Source: Pholiota molesta (Eukaryota; Basidiomycota; Agaricomycetes; Agaricales; Strophariaceae). Taken from it: a DNA stretch of 64,000 nt. Position 1 is the first letter of the stretch. Each line of letters starts with the position of its first letter. Positions 34,304 to 45,209 of this stretch are shown piece after piece. The translations under genes were made by a program, and so were the position numbers. The stretch lies in assembly GCA_014925825.1 (NCBI GenBank), contig JACGCK010000025.1, positions 62,001 through 126,000 on the forward strand. The letters run 5' to 3'. Below the pieces are notes generated by a model. That model was given only the letters and a program-made list of their open reading frames with translations. It had not been told where the DNA came from and made no database searches.

Positions 34304-35805
34304 ATGCGCTACTACGAACAAAAATACCCCGAGGTCGATGAGCTCGTCATGGTGCAGGTGCGCCAGATCGCCGAGATGGGCGCGTACGTCAAGCTGGTGC
34401 GTAGAGACCGTCGTCTGCAGGAAAACCGAGTCATTTAGTGTGGCTTTTTCGCTAGCTCGAGTACGACAACACCGAGGGCATGATCCTGCTCTCCGAGCTG
34501 TCTCGTCGCCGTATCCGTTCCGTGCAGAAGCTCATCCGTGTTGGGAGGAACGAAGTCGTCGTCGTCCTGCGTGTCGACAAGGAGAAAGGTGCGCCCCACC
34601 CCACATCTGCGTCCCGCAAAATTGATCCATTATCTTCGCTTTCTCATTTACGCAATCCAGGCTACATCGATCTCTCAAAACGGCGTGTCTCGCCAGAGGA
34701 CATCGTAAATGCGAGGAGCGGTACCTTAAGTCGAAGACCGTGCCTCCATCCTGCGCCATGTCGCCTCCAAAATTCCCTCCGTCACGGAGACGCCGCTGCC
34801 CCCGTCGACGCCGCCCCCGCTGCCGCGGAGCCCATAACAGAGAAGGACAAGGAGCACAAGCGCGCCGCGCGGAAGGCGAGGCAGGCCGCCCATGAAGAGG
34901 ACGGCATCGAGCACGAGATCCCCGGCGGCGCGAATGAGGACGAGAAGCTCGAGCAGCTGTACGAAACGATCGCCTGGCCGCTGGGCAAGAAGTACGGACA
35001 CCCATACGACGCATTCAAGCTGGCTCTAACGTCGTCCCCCGCTTCTATATCGAACGTATTACAACTGATCGCTTTTCGTTTCCTTTTTTCTCTCACTATT
35101 CGAACCACACCCACAGCGAGCCCGACACCGTCTTCGCCTCCCTCTCCACGCCCATCGCGCCCTCCACGCTCGCCATCCTCACCAGCACGATCGCGCGCCG
35201 CCTGACGCCGCAGCCGATCAAGCTGCGCGCGGACATCGAGCTCACCTGCTACACGCCCGCGGGCATCGACGCGATCAAGCGCGCGCTGCGCACCGGCGAA
35301 AAGCAGAGCTCCGACGCCGTGCCGATCAAGGCGAAGCTCGTCGCGCCCCGCTGTACGTCCTCAGCACGAACGCGACGGACAAGGTAAGTAGTATTCGTGT
35401 TTGAGGAGGGAACATGCTGATTGGGGGTAGTATGCTGCTGTTGAGCGCCTAGAGCGCGCGATTGAGGCTATTCAGAGCTCGATCGAGAAGCAGGGCGGGA
35501 ACCTCATCGTGAAGATGAAGGTGAGCACTCCCTTTCCCGTTCATCCCTCCATCCCGTTCCGCACCCACAAATTCTCCGATCCTCACTATCATCCAACATG
35601 GCGTGCCTCCATCCGTCGCTCTCCTCCTCCTTCACTCTCTCTACTTCTCTTCTCTTCATCTATGGATCGATCAATACTCACATCCCCTCTTCCAGCCCAA
35701 AGCCGTCTCAGAAACCGAAGAACAAGATCTCGCGCAGCTCATGGCAAGGCCGGCCAGGAGAACGCCGAGGTGTCGGGCGACGAGGACGAGGAGGATCTGC
35801 TATAG
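34304..35805 (+). CDS. SUI2: Translation initiation factor eIF2 subunit alpha
   Basis: The N-terminal S1 domain reads [21 protein letters not shown] and [21 protein letters not shown], the latter containing the Ser (SELS) that Gcn2-type kinases phosphorylate. [30 protein letters not shown] and the alpha-beta C-terminal domain ([13 protein letters not shown].. GGNLIVKMK) follow, and it ends in the usual acidic EDEEDLL. Introns fall after AYVKL, in GYIDL and after FKLAL, among others. eIF2 delivers initiator tRNA to the 40S subunit and the gene is essential. Even so, single bases are missing near 34707 (GTAAATG), at 34741 (GTGCC), around 34795 and at 35346-35349 (CCCC for CCCCC). I regard these as probable consensus errors. 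The linker between the helical and S1 parts is unusually Ala/Lys-rich. Confidence 0.88.
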
Positions 35806-35950
35806 GTTGTCTGGACCCTGTTTTCTTGCTCATATACTTACATAGATGGGTGTACGAATTTCATGAGAACCCGCTATCTGATGTTCTGAGCCCTGATGTG
35901 CAAGGGATCTTGGATCGCTTGATATCGTTTTGGAGCGATGGTGCTGGAAT

Positions 35951-36478
35951 GAAGAGTGAGTTGGACTTGAAAAAAATGTTGACGCGCTGAAATACTGAGT
36001 GGGAGGAAAATCCTCGTCTGAGTTCTGGAAATTTGGAGCCTTTCGGAAGGAGACAATGGCCAAGAGGCCTAAGCAGAGCCTAGGCGATGGAGAGCGCGCT
36101 TATCAAATAGGCGCTTGATTGATGAACATGCTTGATCTTCCGCGTTCTCAAGACTTCTGGCATGACGATCCACATGTACTTGGTGGCGCCGTTGCTGAAG
36201 GAAGAGTGAGTTGGACTCGCAGATGTTGACGAGCTGAGATTCTGGACGGGGAGAAAAGTCCTCGTCTGAGTTCTGGAAAATTTGGAGGCCTTTTCGGAAA
36301 GGACAAAAGGGCAAAGAATGCCTAACAGACTCCAGAGCTCTCCAGAGCATGGCGATGGAGAGAGCGCTTATAAAATAGGCGCCTGATTGATGAACAGAAA
36401 TGCTTGATCTTCGCGTTCTCAAGATATCTGGGCATGACGATAGACGATCCACATGTGCTTGGTGGCGTCGTTGCTGAT
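35951..36478. repeat. 250-bp tandem duplication downstream of eIF2-alpha
   Basis: A unit starting GAAGAGTGAGTTGGACT begins at 35951 and again at 36201, and the second copy runs to about 36478 with several small indels. Within each copy the minus strand reads a short Met-containing peptide (ATKYMWIVMPEVLRTR in the first), so the unit may include the start of some former gene. No continuation is seen. Confidence 0.8.
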
Positions 36479-36479
36479 G

Positions 36480-37350
36480 AACGTCATGACGACTTCGGTT
36501 GAAATTGGAACAGATATGTAAATGGGCAATCGTTTGGTCCGAGAATATTCAATCACCTACCTACACGGCTAAAATTGTGATGCAATGATCAATGATTGGC
36601 ATTGATTTTCTCAGTTCTGGGTATGTACATACATACAGTACAGGATATTATGGTCGACGACCATCGACGAGTCTCAGCTTCATATGCACTTATTACGCAT
36701 GATTGATGCCTTGTTTCTCTGCAATTTTCTTCGGTCCTCATGGTACTTGTGATCATGAAACATGTTCTTGAGCAGTATTGGGCCCAGCGAAACACCTGGG
36801 CTCCAACCGCGTACCGCGAGCTGATTGCCTTGCACGGCCGAGGTGGTGGACCAGGATCCTTCGCTCAGCTCTGTTGTTACAACATCATGCCAAGCTGTTT
36901 TTTACTCGAAGATCGAACATGCGTTCGAACTTCGAAATTCGAATGTTGCCCAGAGAAGCGATTGATATTGCATGTGAGTTTGTGCTGCTTTCCTCTACCT
37001 TCCTCCCTCAAAGCCACCATGTTCGGAATCTTCGGATACATCTCGACTCTCGAGACTCGAAGTGAAAAATAGCTTTGAATGATGATGTTTGGCAGTAGCA
37101 GACTAGCAGTGGGCACCAGGTGGGGCAGGGTGGGGCACTCATCCGAAAGATGGCCGCAAAAGCTTGATAGAATCAGGTAAACGCAATCAGATCCAGGCTT
37201 GTGCCGCCCCCTGCCGCCCAACCGCACATCGCACTATCTTTCCGTAAACGATTTTCAAATGTGCACCGGTGATCTTCTTGTAACCGCCTTAGCCTTAGCG
37301 GCAGAATAGTTGAAACAAGCGACGGAACGGATTCCTTGCACAGCCTCGGG
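36480..37350. other. Upstream region without a gene
   Basis: Probably promoter and distal upstream DNA of the secreted-protein gene at 37485. No coding signal on either strand. Confidence 0.4.
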
Positions 37351-37360
37351 GGTATAAAAG
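37351..37360 (+). promoter_or_regulatory. TATA box of the secreted repeat protein gene
   Basis: GGTATAAAAG lies 125 bp upstream of the ATG at 37485. It is followed by a C/T-rich leader (CCTACAACACCAACAATCC), a typical layout for a strongly expressed fungal secreted-protein gene. Confidence 0.6.
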
Positions 37361-37484
37361 TCTGCGCTGGACAGAATGGTTCCTCAGCTGGCCTCACCCA
37401 TCCCTACAACACCAACAATCCTTCGTCCCTTCTTCGCCCATTCCTCCAATCAATCTTTTGTAAAGATCTTTTAAAATTATCATC

Positions 37485-39145
37485 ATGGTTAGAATCGCTA
37501 CCTCATCGCTGCTGTTACCCTCCTCGCCGGCACCGCTCTTGCCCAGGGCTACTACGACGAACAATTCGAGTGCGCATCGACGTCCTTCCATTCTATGATT
37601 ATTTATTGACACAATTTTCCATAGGCGTTCGCTCACTGATAACGAAACCTCGAGGCCCGCAGTGAGGCGTCCTCGGCGACTATCTGCGCCCGTGAAGAAC
37701 TCGAGGAACATATGGACGTGAGATCACCCACAACGAGCGCCGCGAGCTCTTCGAGGCCCTCGAGGAGCGCGATCCCGAGCTGTTCAGCCTCTTCGGCCGC
37801 GGCCCCTGAACTTTGGCGGCGCCAAGTAAGTTGGTGTAAACCATGTATCTATGTTTTGCTCATCATCGCTTCCGTCGTTTAGGGAGGCCGGGAAATCGTG
37901 ATGCACCACTCGGCCACCACCACGGGCACCACCGCGGGCATGCCGCAGAGGCAGTCCCTGAGCAGCAACAGGACCCCACCCAGCGCAACCCAGGCCGGCC
38001 GCGACTTCGAGGAGCTCGAGCAGCGCGAGCCCGTGAACATCGCCGCTTTCAAGTGGGTGTTCCGCTCTCTCACGAGCCCTCATAACTGTGTCATCACTTA
38101 TCTCTCATTCATTATAGAGGTATCACGGAACGCGTTATCCGGCTGGCGAAGAAGAAGCACGCTGAGCAGCAGGCGGGGTGGCCAGCGCCCCACCCACCTC
38201 GGCCACCGCTTGGCCACGGCGGGAACTTTGGCCCTACCCAGCAGCAGCCAGAGAACCCATACCAGGGCCGTCGTACGACGAGGACCTCTCGGTACGGAGT
38301 TCGAAGACTACCTCGAGGCGCGCGGTCTGCGCCACTGGCTGAAGTATGTCCACCTTTTTTCTGACACGAGCAGCTCGCTGACTCTTGTCTCTTTCGCTAT
38401 AGGGGCAAGCTTAGCGGCAACAGGTCGCAGACTCAGCCCACCGACACCGGCTCAGACACCCTCGCCGCGCGCGCGTACGACGACTACGTCGAGGCGCGCC
38501 ACGTCAACCTCCTGCACTACATCAACATGCGCCACTCCGAGGCCCAGCAGCAGCAGCAGCAGCAACAGTCCCCACGCTCCTTCGACGACTCCCCGAGGAG
38601 CTCGAGATGCGCGACATCGCGGAGGAGCTCGTCGCGCGCGCGCCGGGCCTCGTGCGCTGGGTCAAGAACAAGCTCCACCGCAAGCAGGGTGCTGCGGACG
38701 AGTCCCAGCAGCAGCAGTACCAGCCCCAGCAGCAGTACAAGCGCTCCTTCGACGACGCGAGGAGCTCGACGCCGCGACCGGCGCGGAGCTGGCGGAGCCC
38801 CCGCGCACGCTGCCGCAGCAGCTCCACGCGGCCGACGCGGGAGCCGGCGCCGGGCGTCGTGAGCTGGGCAGGAGCAAGTTCCACCGCAAGCAAAGTGTGG
38901 ATGAGTCCCAGCAACAGCAGTACCAGCGCTCCTTCGACGACGTTGAGGAGCTCGACGCGCGCGACCCCGGCGTCGTGAGCTGGGCGCGGAGCAAGTTCCA
39001 CCGCAAGCAAAGCGCGGACGAGTCCCAACAGCAGTACCAGCGCGAGTTCTTCGACGACGCGGAGGAGCTCGAGATGCGCGAGTTCGACGAGGACTTCGAG
39101 GATATGCTTGCCCGTGACTACGACTACTTCGATGAGCTCGACTAA
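37485..39145 (+). CDS. Secreted Gln-rich repeat protein
   Basis: Allowing one missing T near 37499, the start reads MVRIAYLIAAVTLLAGTALA followed by QGYYDEQFE, a clear signal peptide with an ALA|Q-type cleavage site. Downstream the frame shifts repeatedly but one composition runs through: EITHNERRELFEALEERDPE, then at least three imperfect repeats of a unit combining KFHRKQSADESQQQ, YQRSFDD and VEELDAR (about 38620-39060). It ends in an acidic EDFEDMLARDYDYFDELD. Dibasic and RS/RE junctions recur at the repeat borders, so maturation by Kex2 is possible but unproven. The very high GC and CAGCAG tracts invite both replication slippage and consensus errors. No enzyme domain is visible. It may be a cell-surface or effector-like protein. 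Confidence 0.6.
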
Positions 39146-39524
39146 GTGGGTGGCGCTTTGGAACTTTTATGACTTTATGGTGACAGGAAGGAATCTGTGA
39201 TATATCTTGGGATTTGATGTTGTGATATGATAGTGTTTGTAACACTGAAATTCAAAACTTTTTGAACAAAACTTACTCCTGTTCTCCGTTAGTGGATGTC
39301 AATCCTGCGTATAGGTAGGTCGGTTTTCGTTATTGATCCATGGTAACAGCTGAGTACATTCAGCTTGAGACTCGCCAAAATGTATATCCACATGGAGTTT
39401 CAATAACGCAGTGAAAATAATGAAGCTTCTGAATCTGCGAGAGCCGCTGATTGTGGTTATAATACTAAATAGTACAAAGTTACTGAATTTCGAAACCGCT
39501 TATGATGGTACTCGAGTACAAATT

Positions 39525-40849
39525 TCAGCTTTCCTTTTGCTCATCTCTCTTGTCCGATTCAGGTTTGGCTTCTTCCTCCGCATCGGATTCCGGAGGACCT
39601 TCCTCGCTACCATCCTCGTCTTCACTCGAGTCTGGGGTATTACGGCGTGGTTGGGATTGGCGATGAGCAGATCCTCCGAAGACAGATTTTGCAACTTCAG
39701 TTCCTCTGTGCATAGCGTCAATATACATTCAGCTAGAAATAGTGAAGGGACTGACCTTTATTCCGCCTCGATTCGTTCCAGCTATCTTCTAGCTCCTTCA
39801 TAATCGCTTCTTGTGCGGCATCTATGTCGGCCGCAGTCGTACATTTCTGGTACTGTTGCAGGAAGGCCCTTTGCGAGCGTATTCCGTCAGCTTTGTACAT
39901 CATAAAGATCATTGAGCGCTTCCTTACTTGTTCACTTTGTAGAAAGAATCTCCCCATCCGAACGCACTCAGGAGCTTCTCAGCGTACGAGTCAAAGCCTG
40001 TGATATAGAAAGCGGCCGCGAGAGCCTCGACGCAGTTTAACCGCCAGGGCTTGCCGTAGTTCGTGGGATTGGCCGCGATGAGATAGGGAACTGTGAATGT
40101 GTACATGGTGTCAGAGAGATCAATAACTTGCAGTGGTATAATAGGACACGCACGTAATCGTTCGTGGGGACTGGCGATTTTGTTGAACGGAACGTCGTCG
40201 AGGCGCGCCCATGAGCATTCGACGACGGCAAGGCCGTTCGCCAGAACGATGTCGCGGTCTGAGGGACTGATGACCTGTTTGCCTTTAGGTCTGTCCGCGA
40301 GATCATCTAGTCAGATTCGTTGGATCCAGAAGGCGAGATAGAAGCAGACACATACGATACAACGACGCCTCGGAATCGCGATCCGACGCGCAGCTCTTTT
40401 ATCAGGCCCAGGCGTGAAAGTTTCTTTCCAGAGCAGCGGCGCGGGTCGCAGTGGTCAAAGTCCTGGGGTGAATGCGATGAGCACAATTCCTATCTTTCAA
40501 AGAGCCGAAAAGCTCACCCACATAGCTACAGGAACGTCGATCGTGACTTCATCTTTATCGTTTTCTATCACGGAATGAACACTGCAGATTCGAGGAGCCA
40601 CATCGCCAGTGACATACCTCCGGAGGAACCATCTTCGCCTTCATCGTCGTCGTCGTCCTCTACTTCATCTACAGCGCTTTCCGGGCGGTCATGCGCACCA
40701 GTATCGGTGATGGTATGCCCTGCATAGTCCCTTCCGCCGCGCCCTCTGTGGCCTGTAAATCCCCTCCCAGCAGGACGGCCAGTGCTCTTCGGGTGCCTGT
40801 GTTGTTTCGAGCTACTTGCGACTGGATCCTTCGAGTTCTTTTTACCCAT
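39525..40849 (-). CDS. TSR3: 18S rRNA aminocarboxypropyltransferase Tsr3
   Basis: From ATG 40849 the exons join in phase: a basic/acidic N-terminus ([22 protein letters not shown]), then [107 protein letters not shown] and QQYQKC. It ends with an acidic tail ([17 protein letters not shown]) and stops at 39525. This is the full motif order of Tsr3, which transfers the aminocarboxypropyl group of S-adenosylmethionine to a hypermodified pseudouridine of 18S rRNA late in 40S maturation. The last exon uses an AG|GAACTG acceptor to enter the acidic frame. No lesion was found. Confidence 0.92.
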
Positions 40850-41001
40850 TTTCCTGCTTTACGAGATGTAGATTAGATCCGAGGGAGATGGTATACATCG
40901 GAAAGCAGAGATTCGCGAAGAGGACATCGTTAAGCAGCGTGGGAATATATTTTGGGTCTGTATTTTTGCCATCCAGTGGCTGTTCTAGCAGACTTACTAC
41001 C

Positions 41002-41695
41002 ATGTTCCCCACCGCCGCACGTCTATCAAAGGCCTCCAGGGCACCTCTCACACCAAAGAGGGGTAACAAGGACTACTACAAGGGTTAATACCAGCTCAAA
41101 CCGCGGAATTTGGGGTCTATGCTGATTGTGGCTGTATACAGGAACCAGACAGGCTTTCCTCCCCGGTGGACGGCGAACAGGCGCGCCTGGACGGCATGTC
41201 ATTCGCGGAAAGGCCAAATACCAGCTCTTGGACGAGAAAGTCCGCGTATACGTCGCGCCGCCCATTGAGGACATCGAAGAGAGCGAGGTACGTTCCTGAT
41301 CGTCTCTGCACCGCCGCAGCCAGCTCACCCGTGGCACCCTCTTCTCGCAGCTCAAGCCCTACGTCGCCCTCGGTACACGGCTCTCGGAAGACCACAAGAA
41401 GGCCGTGTTCAGCAGCATCCACGGGCCTGGCGGCATCACGCCCGCGCGGTTCCTTCGCGTCGCGCAGGAGCAGACGTACGCCGCGCTGAATCCCGCCGAA
41501 CCGGTCGCCCCCGGCAAGCAGATACCAGCGTGGATGCAGGCGCAGATCAACTTGAAAATGAGGACGGACCCGACGTACAAGGGGGTGCCCTTCACGCAAT
41601 ACCGCAGGGACGAGCTAGCGCTGAACGCCAGGAAAGAGAATGGCCCGCGGCAGCTGGAGATCGTCGAGGAAAAGCCCGCATCCCCTTCATCATAA
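41002..41695 (+). CDS. MRPL27: Mitochondrial large-subunit ribosomal protein mL41
   Basis: Three exons join in phase, with introns starting near 41087 and 41288. The N-terminus is a basic, hydroxyl-rich presequence (MFPTAARLSKASRAPLTPKRG). NKDYYKGTRQAFLPGG and RTGAPGRHVIRGKAKYQLLDEKVRVYVAP follow, the conserved core of fungal mL41 (yeast Mrpl27). The C-terminus (QINLKMRTDPTYKGVPFTQYR) is also well preserved. The protein is a structural part of the mitochondrial 54S/39S subunit. The start at 41002 is the first ATG and gives the expected presequence. It is convergently placed less than 200 bp from Tsr3's start region, so the two genes are divergently transcribed. Confidence 0.85.
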
Positions 41696-42013
41696 CCCTA
41701 GTTCGTGGAATTCACTCTTAAACTGGCCCGTATTTATGTTCTTTCTTTAGGATGTTTCACTGCCAACGGCCTATTGGACGGCTATTGCAAGATTTTTTTA
41801 TCTTCGGGTGGACACGAGAATACCATCCTTGCTCATGTACAGTACATTGCTCGCTACCTCTAATGTCTAATGTGGTAGATATATTCTCCGAGCCAACGCT
41901 TAATTAACATTTTATTCTTCTTTAACCCCACGATTTGTTTGCAGTTGCACCTGGCTCGTTCCAGCCCAATACAGATTGGGTATTTTTACTCCACTGTCAT
42001 CATCCCCCGAATT

Positions 42014-42510
42014 CAATCGTGTCGCTCCCGGCAAGCAGGTACCAGCGTGGATGCAGGTGCAGATCAACTTGAAGATGAGGACGGACTCGGCGTACAAGGG
42101 GATGCCCTTCACGCAGTACCGCAAGGACGAGCTAGCGCTGAAGCGGGCCTGCGTCAGTTGGAGATCGTCGACGAAAAGCCCGCATCCCCTTCCTCATAAT
42201 CCTAGTTCGTGGAATTTTACTCTTAGCTGGCCCCAATACTTAATGTGCTCTGCTTTAGGATGTTTCACTGTCGACGGCCTATTGGATGGCTATTGGAAGG
42301 TTTTTTTATTCCTCGGGTGGACGCGAGAATACCATCCTCATGTACAGTACATTGCTCGCTGCCTCTAATGTGGTAGGATATATTCTCCGAGCCAATTCTT
42401 AATTAACGTTTCATTCTTCTTTAACCCCACGCTCTAATTAGAGTTCCATCTCGCTCGTTCTAGCCCAACACAGATCGCGGTATTTTTACCCCCCTCGTCA
42501 TCATCCAACC
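42014..42510 (+). pseudogene. Tandem duplicate of the mL41 3' end and 3' flank
   Basis: From about 42014 the sequence repeats the last part of mL41 (VAPGKQVPAWMQVQINLKMRT.. YKGMPFTQYRKDELAL) and then its downstream region, displaced by about 517 bp from 41504. The copy lacks the upstream exons, has a short deletion that breaks the frame after KDELALK, and shows many substitutions. It is a dead partial duplicate. Confidence 0.85.
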
Positions 42511-42779
42511 GTGAATGCGCGAATGCGCAGGGAAATGCATTGGACCTCATCGTCACCGTTGACATGTATTGTGCAGGCTAAGCTACTAATTCCACGCCGT
42601 TTCGCCAGATAGGAGTTCAATCCCAAACAGGCCAAACGTCTGTCCAAGACATCCAAGGCCAGACGGCTCTCCGAAACATGATAAAACCAAGGTCGCAGCA
42701 CCCATATCCAACAACCCTCCAGCTCTCCAAGCAACCCGCCCCTCCTCTACATTTCTTCCGCACACGAACCCAGCAAAAC

Positions 42780-43921
42780 ATGACTCCACCCACCGTCGGA
42801 GGCGTCGCCGCCGTCCTCGAAGGCAAACCCGTGCTCCCCATCTCCCTCGAGCTCTTCGCGCTCAAAGACCGCGTCTGCATCGTCACCGGCGCGGACCGCG
42901 GCATGGGCCTCGAGATCGCGCTCGCCCTCGCCGAGGCGGGCGGCGTCGTCTACGGCCTCGACCTCCCCGCCGCGCCGTCGCCCGCGTTCGCGCGCGTGCA
43001 GGAGTACGTCGGCACGCTGCCGCCGCTCGTCGTCGGCAAGGGCGTCGGCGGGCGCACGCTCGGGAAGGGCCGCCTCGAGTACGCGGCCTGCGACGTGACG
43101 CAGCAGGCGGGCGTGTGGGCGCTCGTCGCGCAGATCGCGGAGAAGGAGGGCGGCTGGACGTGTGCGTGGCGTGGCGGGGCTGCTGCGCGCCGCGGATGTG
43201 CTGGACTATCCCGCAGACGAGTTCCAGAAGGTGCGTTTGGTTTGCAGGGGTTCCGTGTGGACGGTGTTTTGCGGGGGCGCTCATTGTGGATTGGACATGT
43301 AGATCATGGATGTCAACGTCAACGGTGCGCTGTTCACTGCGCAAGCGGCGGGCGGGCGATGGTGAAGCACAACTCGCCCGGCAGCATCATCCTCATCGGC
43401 AGCATAAGTGGGAGCGTCACCAACAAGGTCTGACAACCCCTATTCTCCTGCTCTCGAGACCGCCCCCTCTAACGTCCGGCGCTTCGATGCTCGTATCTAC
43501 AGGGGATGCACTGGACAGCGTACAACACGAGTAAGGCCGCTGTCATCCAGATGGCGCGCTCTATTGCTTGTGAGCTCGGCCCCAAGGGTATCCGGTGCAA
43601 CTCCATTAGTCCGGCTACGTCTATACCGAGTGCGCAATTATCTACCTCTCCTCGTCCCTATTTTTTCGTTGCTGATTGTCTCGCATGTAGAATGACCAAG
43701 GCATTTTAAAGGGAATGAACAGACAGAGAAAGCGTGGTGCGATCAGAACCCGCTTGGCCGTCTCGCGAACCCGCAGGAGATTCAGGGTGTTGCGTTGTTC
43801 CTTGCGAGCGACGCGTCGTCCTATTGTACTGGTAGCAAGTGAGTGTCTTTGAATTGTGAGGTGTTTGGTAGTGCTGATGTTATGTAGCTTAATCGTCGAC
43901 GGAGGCATGACTGCTTGGTAG
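42780..43921 (+). CDS. Short-chain dehydrogenase/reductase (SDR)
   Basis: Classical SDR order: nucleotide-binding VCIVTGADRGMGLEIALALAEAGG (TGxxxGxG), acidic DVT motif (AACDVTQQ), NVNGALFTAQAAGRAMV, catalytic Ser region SIILIGSISGS, catalytic YNTSKAAV (YxxxK) followed by MARSIACELGPKGIRCNSISPG, and a C-terminal ALFLASDASSYCTGS then LIVDGGMTAW. The core resembles sorbose/mannitol-type NADP-dependent dehydrogenases. The substrate is not deducible. Single bases are missing at about 43150, 43170, 43350, 43612, 43708 and 43716, each leaving conserved sequence on both sides. Introns follow DEFQK, SVTNK, the IYT segment and TGSN. Confidence 0.82.
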
Positions 43922-44191
43922 AGTCGGACGACATCTGTCTTGGGAACATTTTTGCCTTAGGAATGGCGATGTATTTTATTTTATTTGTAAGCCTAATACA
44001 TAGGGCAATTTTGCGATGTAAAATAAACCAATGCCTTCAGAATATCTCAATAAAAACCATATTGTGGTTGGACCATATTCGCAAGCAATAGTCCAATGAT
44101 TTATGTTATACAATTAGAGCAATAACACACAGCTGATAGTATAGAGACCGTTGCGCTGCATGCATCCGTATGCAAATCGGTGAACCCCTGC

Positions 44192-44541
44192 TTATTGTCC
44201 GCAGGTGCAGGGCTTGTCGGAGGTGAGACAGCCACATGAGTCGCCTTGCCCTTCTTTTCCGCAAGTACACTAACGATTCCAAGGAAATGACGACCATTCA
44301 GCATGGCGTAAAGGCATGGCCAAAAGTGAATTATGCGAACCTGGGCGGTATGGGCCTTGTTGGGGCACGAAGCACAATCGCATTTGTCCTTGCCACACGC
44401 GCAGCCCTGTCCGGAAGGGCCGCAGGCACTGAATCAAACAAAAAGGAGAAAGCACAGAAAAGGCGGGGTTTATCAGCTATTGAGTTGAACGGATCGGAGA
44501 AAGGCGTACCTGCAAGCGCTCTGGCAGGTACAATCTGGCAT
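44192..44541 (-). CDS. Metallothionein-like cysteine-rich protein, 65 residues
   Basis: Three short exons (44541-44510, 44428-44341, 44269-44192) join in phase to a 65-residue protein with 15 Cys arranged mostly as CxC: DCTCQSAC, GCACGKDKCDCASC, CTCGKEG, CGCL and PCTCGQ at the end. It has no aromatic residues and many Gly, Ser and Lys, the hallmarks of fungal metallothioneins that chelate Cu(I), Zn or Cd in the cytosol. All introns have GT..AG ends (GTACGC and GTTCGC donors). Because each exon is under 90 nt, simple frame scans miss it. Regulation by copper or another metal is likely from the family, but I did not identify a metal-response element. Confidence 0.82.
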
Positions 44542-44544
44542 TAT

Positions 44545-45209
44545 AAATGTTCGTGCAAGTAGGTGATAGATGATGTGAGGTTGAGATGGTTGGATCGGGT
44601 AGAGTGAGGCATTTAAATGTTTCCGCCTTTGGAGCAGGCAAGACAAAGTCTCGGTAGTTGGCACCCCTGTCGTCAGAGAGCGTCAGAGGTAGCCGCCAGT
44701 GCTATCAATAGATTATGAGATAAAAAAATCTAATCTTATCTCAACCGCATGGCTCGGATGGGTCCGGAGGCACAATGGAGGCTATACATTCGTCAACTCT
44801 CGTCTGCTCTCGTCCCCATCTCTGACATGGCTACTCGCATAGCCTTCGTTCCTCAGATATCTCTCTTTTAACTAACGCAGGCGTTTTGACTACATCTATC
44901 GCTAGAACTAGGCCTGACTTGCTAGGTTTCTATGGTTCTTGCTGCTGTCCTATTTCCAAGAAAGGGTTTGTCCATCCACCAGCTCCCACTTCCGTTCTCG
45001 TTCTTTGCATCTGAGGCTGAGGTGCAAATCATCAGCATTAATCTTACTATCAAAGATTATACAATAACTAAACCGCCCTATCTTATCTCACGGTTATCTA
45101 CCTAGACCGCAGCAGATACAACGAGGAAGTCGTTATCATCTGGGCTTCGAGTCGACTCCTCATCCTTATCTGCTCCTTGCTATCATGATGCTTGCTGTAC
45201 TATCCTTCA
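44545..45209. other. Upstream region of the metallothionein gene, no further gene
   Basis: This is the divergent-side upstream DNA of the metallothionein gene and the 3' flank of the membrane-protein gene. There is a TATA-like ATTTAAAT at about 44610 (minus-strand sense). No other coding signal. Confidence 0.4.

Noticed and set aside
34704..35349. eIF2-alpha as a processed or dead pseudogene
   Set aside because: Introns are present at expected places and all conserved blocks persist on both sides of each break, so missing bases in the consensus are the simpler explanation.
38517..39245. 242-codon minus-strand open frame
   Set aside because: It is the antisense shadow of the Gln-rich secreted-protein gene: CAG repeats become CTG (Leu) runs.
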